DNA of 13,308 nucleotides from Euperipatoides rowelli. Its lineage: Eukaryota; Onychophora; Udeonychophora; Euonychophora; Peripatopsidae. The stretch lies in assembly GCA_003024985.2 (NCBI GenBank), contig PXIH01S0007292.1, one strand, 5' to 3'. Of the stretch, positions 8,437-13,308 are shown piece by piece; the first letter of the stretch is position 1; the number at the start of each line of letters is the position of its first letter. The position numbers and the translations under genes were made by a program. The notes under the pieces are model-generated. The model did not search any database and was not told where the DNA came from. It saw nothing but the letters and a program-made list of their open reading frames with translations.

Positions 8437-8748
8437 TTAGTGTTTTTGTTTTTTTTTAAATAGGTTTCTCCCTAACGGGGAAACTATCAATTTATTTACA
8501 ATACCGATACATTCTACTACCTCAAAGCTCTTCATCTAAGTGTTCCATGAGTTTAGAAATTTAATCAAAGCTTCTATTGTTATTTCCTGTGGATGAAAAA
8601 CACCCAAACCTTGAATCCCTTCGGGGGAAAAAGGACTCAGAATTTCAGGCTGACTCCGCAGTCCGTGAACCCAGACCACATAGATCTTGAGAATTGTTGG
8701 AAGCTGTGTTTATCCATCGTGGCTACTGCTCTCGACTCGTGTACTTAA
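8437..8748. other. GC-enriched islet with open frames on both strands
   Basis: Positions 8590-8740 approach 45-50% G+C by eye, against about 27% around them. On the plus strand an ATG frame of 51 codons runs 8593-8748 and is open back to 8557. On the minus strand one frame is open from 8709 to 8437, about 90 codons broken by a single TAG at 8536-8538; its translation includes PFSPEGIQGLGVFHPQE and IEALIKFLNSW, which look protein-like. On the plus strand, T9 followed by AAATAG (ending at 8463) resembles a splice acceptor. This could be a degraded coding fragment on the minus strand, an unrecognised repeat piece or a conserved exon. No family was recognised. Confidence 0.2.
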
Positions 8749-9805
8749 TGTTAATTACATACTATAGTTTCATCAACTGTAAAATTACAAGCAAATTCAT
8801 AAATTCAATTTTAGAGCTGCCCATTAATTTTTAACAACATCCTAACTTGTCACAAAGAAATAGTCCATATCCAGTCATTAAAAAGAGCAAGATTATCGTA
8901 GGACTCTGATTAAAGCCAATGCTTACTATAAACCCCAAAATGAACACATTGAAATTTTTAATGCAAATAAATTTAATCATAGAGTTACTTGTATGTTAAC
9001 TCACTGATAGATATTTTTTCGTTCTCAGGAATGAAAATGCATGTGACTTTCCTGCCTATGTGTGGACAATACAGTTTTCTTCTCACTCTAAACTGTGGAT
9101 TTGAATAGCTAAAATAGACACTGTTTTAATATTAACTCAAATCGTCAAATAAAGCATGTAGTGTTATTGCTTAGAATATAAAAAAATTAAAGCATTTTTG
9201 TTAGTAGATACTGTAGTTTTATGATAAACGATTCCAAGAGATTTGGAATAATGAAAATTTTTCATTGATTAAGAATTTTGTGTTAATTTGTGATTAATAT
9301 TACTTAGAATTGTAATACTAAAAGTTTTATTGTAAATTATTGATTCAATCTTGATAATTGAATTATTATTTTTTAAATATATTGTCTAACTATAAGCTAT
9401 GTACTGTATTTTGAACTTAAATAAGTCATTAGAATTTCTACCTATGATGAATCTAAAGTATTTCCTTTTAAATAATAAATTATATTTGAAGGGTGAAATT
9501 CCCTTAAAAAAATATTAAAATGCTAAACAAAATTAATATATTTGTATGTAGGCTATTAATATTTTTTTTTTATCACTAAAAATTAATTAAAAAATTTCAT
9601 CGTAATATTCAACTGCAAGGAACTAAAATTTACATTAATATTTAATAAAATAAGTAACATGTAGTTATAATTAAGGCAATTGGTAAAATTTTAATTTTCG
9701 AATTTCAACAGCCTTATTTAAAAATATTTATTGTAATTTACTGTATATTTGTTCCATTTAAAAACTCGAAAATTTGGCTATTTATTGTTAACCCATTTCA
9801 CTTAT
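8749..9805. other. Mostly AT-rich stretch, one acceptor-like site
   Basis: A pyrimidine tract ending in TCTCAG (ending at 9028) is followed by a 25-codon ATG frame at 9031-9108, within a patch less AT-rich than its flanks. This is too short to call an exon. From 9120 to 9805 the sequence is low-complexity and holds no supportable feature. Confidence 0.45.
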
Positions 9806-10024
9806 TCAAAATATAGAATGGCAAAAAAAGTTATGAGAACATAAAACAGAAAAAGAAATTTGAAGTTGATGTGAAGAAAATGAATCTTCAATGTAACTAA
9901 TGACCTTTTTTCTTCCAAGTGTTGTATTGTCTACATCTGCCTCATTAATTTTGCTGATATCAAAATGAGAAAAGTTATTTTTTTTTAATTCAATTGAAGC
10001 AAAGCCACTATACATCGTATGCAT
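9806..10024 (-). CDS. Unrecognised small ORF, 72 codons (speculative)
   Basis: An ATG frame on the minus strand runs from 10024 to a stop at 9806. Its middle section (KINEADVDNTTLGRKKVISY) has a balanced mix of acidic, basic, polar and hydrophobic residues, unlike the lysine, isoleucine and phenylalanine-rich chance frames elsewhere. There is no signal peptide, membrane segment or known motif. Read on the minus strand, a TTTTGATATCAG sequence precedes the best part, so a terminal exon starting there is an alternative. An AATAAA lies about 20 bases beyond the stop. It is shorter than most known domains and may be chance or a fossil. Conservation or transcript data would be needed to accept it. 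Confidence 0.17.
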   Translation of the reverse strand: MHTMYSGFASIELKKNNFSHFDISKINEADVDNTTLGRKKVISYIEDSFSSHQLQISFSVLCSHNFFCHSIF

Positions 10025-10047
10025 TATTTAATTCATATTTTTTTTTT

Positions 10048-10314
10048 ATGTGTAAATATACTGTACAAACAAAAGATAGCACACTCTTTATTTAAAAAGA
10101 ATTTATTAAGGGTCAGCATAAAACCAAAAGTTTCAAAACTACATGAAGTTTTTCACAAACCAAGTTGATCATCAGGAATTTCTATTAAAAAATACATAAA
10201 AACAATACATTAAATTCTGAAGTTTTGAAACGTTTTGGTTTTATGCTGACCCTTAATAAATTATTTTTAAATAAAGAGTGTGCTATCTTTTGTTTGTACA
10301 GTATATTTACACAT
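10048..10314. mobile_element. Foldback element with nearly identical arms of about 93 bp
   Basis: The left arm (10048-10140) and right arm (10221-10314) are inverted copies that differ by only one substitution and one single-base indel, close to 98% identity. The 80-base loop is asymmetric. Both arms read outward through TTTTGGTTTTATGCTGACCC, AATAAA and AAATAAAGAG. Just inside the arms both sides share AAATTC(C)TGA, but the left copy then has about 31 bases absent from the right. The structure therefore looks like two 3' ends of one element joined head to head. On the minus strand the left copy has CTGATGA (10175-10169) and, further on, GAAAC (10134-10130). Confidence 0.8.
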
Positions 10315-10880
10315 CAAGTCTACTGCCACATAGCACAAGCCTGCGAGTCTCCATATCATATTTTTTTATTCAATGTTTTGTCTGAGCTGCTGATTATATA
10401 CTGTTTAATAAATTTTATTTAAATTAATTAATATAAAATTAAATTCTTTACCAAAGGGAAGGGTGGCAAAAGTTAATTACACCCAATATCATATTTACCC
10501 TAGACTCCATGCTCCAAACATTAACTTAATTACAATTTCAAAATGGGAAAGATTATATATTATTTAAAATCTAAAAATCTGGAAGGAATATATTAATGAT
10601 TCTTAAAAAAATTGCTAAATATATATTACTAGTACTGTACGAGTAACAAAATAAAGTTTATTTATTATGATAGTATTTAAACTTAATCTTTATGGAAATT
10701 ATTTCAAGTAATAATGCATTCATCCCTTTTTCTAAATTTATTGATTGATTAGAAAATACGATTTTTTAAAGCCTGTTAATCAGTTCAGAATCTGATTTTT
10801 TTATGAAATAATTTTTAGAGTTATTTTTTTCTTAATACTACAAATACTGTAAAATAATAACCTATAATATTACTATTAAA
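10315..10880. other. AT-rich stretch without gene
   Basis: There are no supportable features. An open frame that starts inside the foldback and continues to about 10422 is a by-product of the repeat. Confidence 0.6.
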
Positions 10881-10885
10881 ATGAC

Positions 10886-11118
10886 TATCCCTTCCCTCAA
10901 CAACTATTGAACCCTTAAGTTTCCATGATTAGGATATTATCAGAATTTTTTCTCTTCCCTTCCACCTATACACCTTCATACCACCCATTTTAACTTATTG
11001 GAAATCATCCATCAGCCAAATTCACAAACATTTTCCTTTTTTAATCAAATTTGTAAAAAAATCTGTACCCACTTTCCATGTTTTAACTTTTGGTTATCCC
11101 CCTCCTTCCAGGTGTATT
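10886..11118 (+). other. Pyrimidine-rich stretch
   Basis: The plus strand is unusually rich in C and T, with blocks such as CCCTTCCCTC, TCTCTTCCCTTCCACC and CCCCCTCCTTCCAG. The last would make a strong splice acceptor ending at 11111. The downstream frame closes within 12 codons, so no exon is supported. Strand asymmetry of this kind can reflect intron polypyrimidine sequence or a decayed CT-rich repeat. Confidence 0.35.
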
Positions 11119-11930
11119 TATTTTTACTTGGTCACATTGGATGGTAAAAAAAAAAAAAAACATTTAAAATAACCCAAGCTATGTATTAATCAACTGCTTA
11201 TTTAAAAACAGAGCATTGTGTGAAATAATTATTCCCTAAATTTATTGGTTTAATCATATCAGCAATCTTAGATGTAATTTTCTATAGAAACTTCAATGAA
11301 ATAACAAAAAAAAAAAAAACTAAAGTTCAGTAATACGAGTAAGCCTACATCATATTTGATTTCCCAAGTTTAAGCACTCATTTTACAATGAAATTTTTAG
11401 AACTGTATGGGAAGTGTTGGAACTCTTGGAAAGATTGGTCGGAAAATCTAATAAATTTAGCTATAAATTATATAGGCTACTGTATTTAAAATGATTTGCC
11501 CCCAAAATCTGATCAAATCTTCTATAAATGATATCATCATGCATATTAGGTTTCATCCAGACTATGTCCTATTCTTCATTTATCATGCTAACACTTTACA
11601 CTTCACAACATGATCTATATATAATAATTCCATAATTTCTCTACAGTTAAAAACCTGGAGAAATAAATTATAAAAGTGAAAGCTTATTTTGTTAATTCTA
11701 TATGCTATACCGCAGTAAGAATGAAAATTACCTCTTACAAATCACAATATAAAATTATTGGTTTGGTATTTGAAATATTTTAATAATTTGCTATATAAAA
11801 CTTTATAATATTTACACTTGTAGTTTATATGTTTATTACAATAAAAATTTCAAAATACTTTATTTACCTTTGAATGAATACAGTTCATCTACTGTATAAT
11901 AAAGTTTGAGAAAAAAATACCAGCGAGTCA
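11119..11930. other. AT-rich stretch without gene
   Basis: A run of 15 A lies at 11146-11160 and another of about 13 near 11307-11319. Nothing resembles a gene or RNA. Confidence 0.6.
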
Positions 11931-12010
11931 TGACATTTGCTTGTACAGTAAAAAAGCCGGCCGAAACGAGATTCTCGAGTCTCAAGTTGAAATACATTTC
12001 ATCCCGCTAA
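11930..12010. other. Small CpG-containing islet
   Basis: This block holds GCCGGCC (about 11956), GAAACGAGATTCTCGAGTCTC and CCCGC within very AT-rich flanks. CGAGA and TCTCG form a short dyad around a single base, and CTCGAG is itself palindromic. No gene or known control site is assigned. It could be an isolated regulatory site or a repeat remnant. Confidence 0.3.
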
Positions 12011-13068
12011 AGTAATAGACTGGTAATTTTCAGTATATATTGTTTTTAAATTAATTTATTTATTTCATTATTAGAATGACCGTGAATAGTACTTCTTAAA
12101 AAATGATTAAGTAAAAACTTTCTTGATATTTAACTTTAATATAATGGATTTTATAATGATTATTTCAATTTTTTAAAGATACCGGTACTGTACGTTCAAT
12201 TAGTAATTTTCAAGCTATTTTAATCACGTGATTAAATGTGCTTTGAAATTAATTATAAAATGAAAAACACATTTATAATTCATTATTTATACTTTGATAT
12301 ATTTTCATAATAAAAACATTCACTATAAATATATTCAACATTGTTTTTGGTAAATATAGATTTTATTTTATTTTTATGAATTAGTGTTAAAATTCTGTTT
12401 ACTGTAGATTTTAGTTGAGGTAGGTGGAGGCAGGATTAATAAACATTTATTACAAGTGTTTCTTTTTTTTTAAAGAAAATAAATCAACCAAAAATTAGAA
12501 TAACAAGCCTTGAAAATTAAATATTTGTTTTAAATTAAGACTAAATTTTATTAATTCTTGACAAAGAAATTTTTTTTTTTAAAATTCAAATTACAATGGA
12601 AATATTGTCAAGAAAATCATTTTGTTCCCATAAGAAATTGCTGCAAGAGATTTGGCATTAAAGTGAAAAGTTATATGGAAGCAACAAAATAGTAATTACA
12701 GTATAAACAAATACAGAAGTTAAAAATCAATGGACAATTTTTTTAAAATATACTTTCTATAATAATAGATTTTCCTTTTTTTTCTTGTAAATAACTTTGT
12801 AATGTAACATACAATACATATTTCTTGCAATGTGCACTATCCATCGAGTAGTTTGGATTATAGAATAAAATCTTCATATTTTTGGAAAACAGTCAACGTT
12901 TAGAATTAGAGTATAAATTCCAAAGACTTGTCTTGCAAAAAAGTTTAATCTTTAATTATCACAACATTCTGAAAAGAGAGAAAAATAAAATTTAAAAATA
13001 AAGTTACCATAATGCATAATGTATTGGCAAATTTTAATATAATTTAGATATAATAATTTTAAATTTTT
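12011..13068. other. AT-rich stretch without gene
   Basis: Apart from the E-box palindrome, only low-complexity sequence, T runs and scattered TACTGTA/TACAGTA heptamers are seen. Confidence 0.6.
12219..12236. promoter_or_regulatory. 18-bp perfect palindrome centred on an E-box (CACGTG)
   Basis: TTTAATCACGTGATTAAA is its own reverse complement. The central CACGTG is the canonical E-box, and GTCACGTGAC/ATCACGTGAT-type contexts are bound by bHLH-leucine-zipper dimers. A perfect 18-bp match is more than the binding site needs. No promoter or gene is visible nearby, so function is unproven. Confidence 0.35.
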
Positions 13069-13149
13069 GTCAAGGAGTGGTGGTCATGAGGTAATGAGCA
13101 AAGCAAAAAAAAAAAATCTCAATATATAGGGGACCTACTCTGGGGAAGT

Positions 13150-13160
13150 GGTTAGATCCC
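13150..13160 (+). promoter_or_regulatory. B-box-like pol III promoter element
   Basis: This is identical to the site at 4427-4437. Together with the following CGGG it agrees with a tRNA T-arm at 12 of 14 positions against GGTTCGATCCCGG-type sequences, which supports a tRNA-derived origin of the repeat. Confidence 0.35.
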
Positions 13161-13284
13161 GGGGGAGGGGGAGTGTGCAATACCTTGGGGTTTTTTTTTC
13201 CATGGCCAATGGCTATGGCGGATTTTTCTGTATACAGAATGACTCAATAAAGTAGTTTCTGTGTAAAATACTTGTAGTTATGGC

Positions 13285-13308
13285 CAGGGCCGTAGCCAGG
13301 GGGGGGGG
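13285..13308. mobile_element. Possible start of another DNA element with GGGCCGTAGCC end
   Basis: The window closes with AGGGCCGTAGCCAGG and a run of G. The end resembles that of the small element at 2511-2653 (GGGYGTA followed by a G run), so a related element may be inserted in the tail of the SINE-like repeat. Only its first bases are visible. Confidence 0.3.

Larger units (their letters stand above)
13069..13308 (+). mobile_element. SINE-like dispersed repeat, copy 2, cut by the window end
   Basis: This matches 4355-4560 block by block on the same strand. The A-box-like segment TGGTCATGAGGTAATGAGC (13081-13099) is closer to a tRNA D-arm than in copy 1. The B-box-like GGTTAGATCCC (13150-13160) continues into CGGG, as in many tRNA T-arms. 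An A run of 12 bases follows the A-box segment and a T run precedes CCATGGCC. A first tail unit begins near 13252. At about 13285 the sequence departs into GGGCCGTAGCCAGG and a G run, probably another element. Confidence 0.5.

Noticed and set aside
10130-10175. A functional hammerhead ribozyme
   Set aside because: Core pieces are in order, but helix II pairs poorly and I found no convincing helix I/III pairing or cleavage site. It is listed only as a possible ancestry clue.
10225-10422. 65-codon plus-strand frame
   Set aside because: It starts with TTG inside the right arm of the foldback, so it is a by-product of the repeat.
1-13308. CRISPR array, operon or prokaryotic mobile island
   Set aside because: There are no regularly spaced direct repeats, no ribosome binding sites with long frames, and all recognisable elements are eukaryotic-type transposons.

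Overview
This is a very AT-rich (roughly 70-75% A+T by eye), gene-poor stretch of a eukaryotic nuclear genome, most likely from an arthropod. No prokaryotic gene organisation is visible. Homopolymer runs, short tandem repeats and degraded transposable elements dominate, and no open frame exceeds about 100 codons. The arthropod suggestion rests on one relic: a mariner-like transposase fragment of a type that, from memory, is widespread in insects and crustaceans. The species cannot be named from this window. I see no complete protein-coding gene, no rRNA, no tRNA and no CRISPR array. The window is best read as intergenic or long-intron DNA.

Layout. Positions 1-1050 are somewhat richer in G+C, with a splice-donor-like site near 296, two imperfect hairpins (389-446, 468-548) and a candidate terminal exon at 921-1047. 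Positions 1050-2510 are low-complexity AT-rich DNA. A small element with imperfect terminal repeats and a G6/C6 hairpin lies at 2511-2653, and a solitary hAT-like end at 2736-2815. A TG/TA-rich simple repeat lies at 3251-3345 and a decayed tandem repeat at 4047-4180. A repeat with tRNA-like promoter boxes and an 80-90 bp tandem tail occupies 4355-4765; a second copy in the same orientation is cut by the window end at 13069-13308. A foldback element (5092-5352) abuts a deleted mariner-like transposon with about 90-bp terminal inverted repeats (5353-6020). A second foldback with nearly identical arms sits at 10048-10314. Smaller structures are a perfect 22-bp hairpin (7406-7456), an 18-bp palindrome centred on CACGTG (12219-12236), and a GC-enriched islet at 8437-8748 with overlapping short open frames on both strands.

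The genes do not work together in any visible pathway. The most informative content is repeat biology: the candidate tRNA-derived SINE-like family, the two foldbacks, the nested mariner relic, and a striking over-representation of the heptamer TACTGTA/TACAGTA (about 23 copies counted by eye, where about 3 are expected). These leads are inferred by eye and without database searches.
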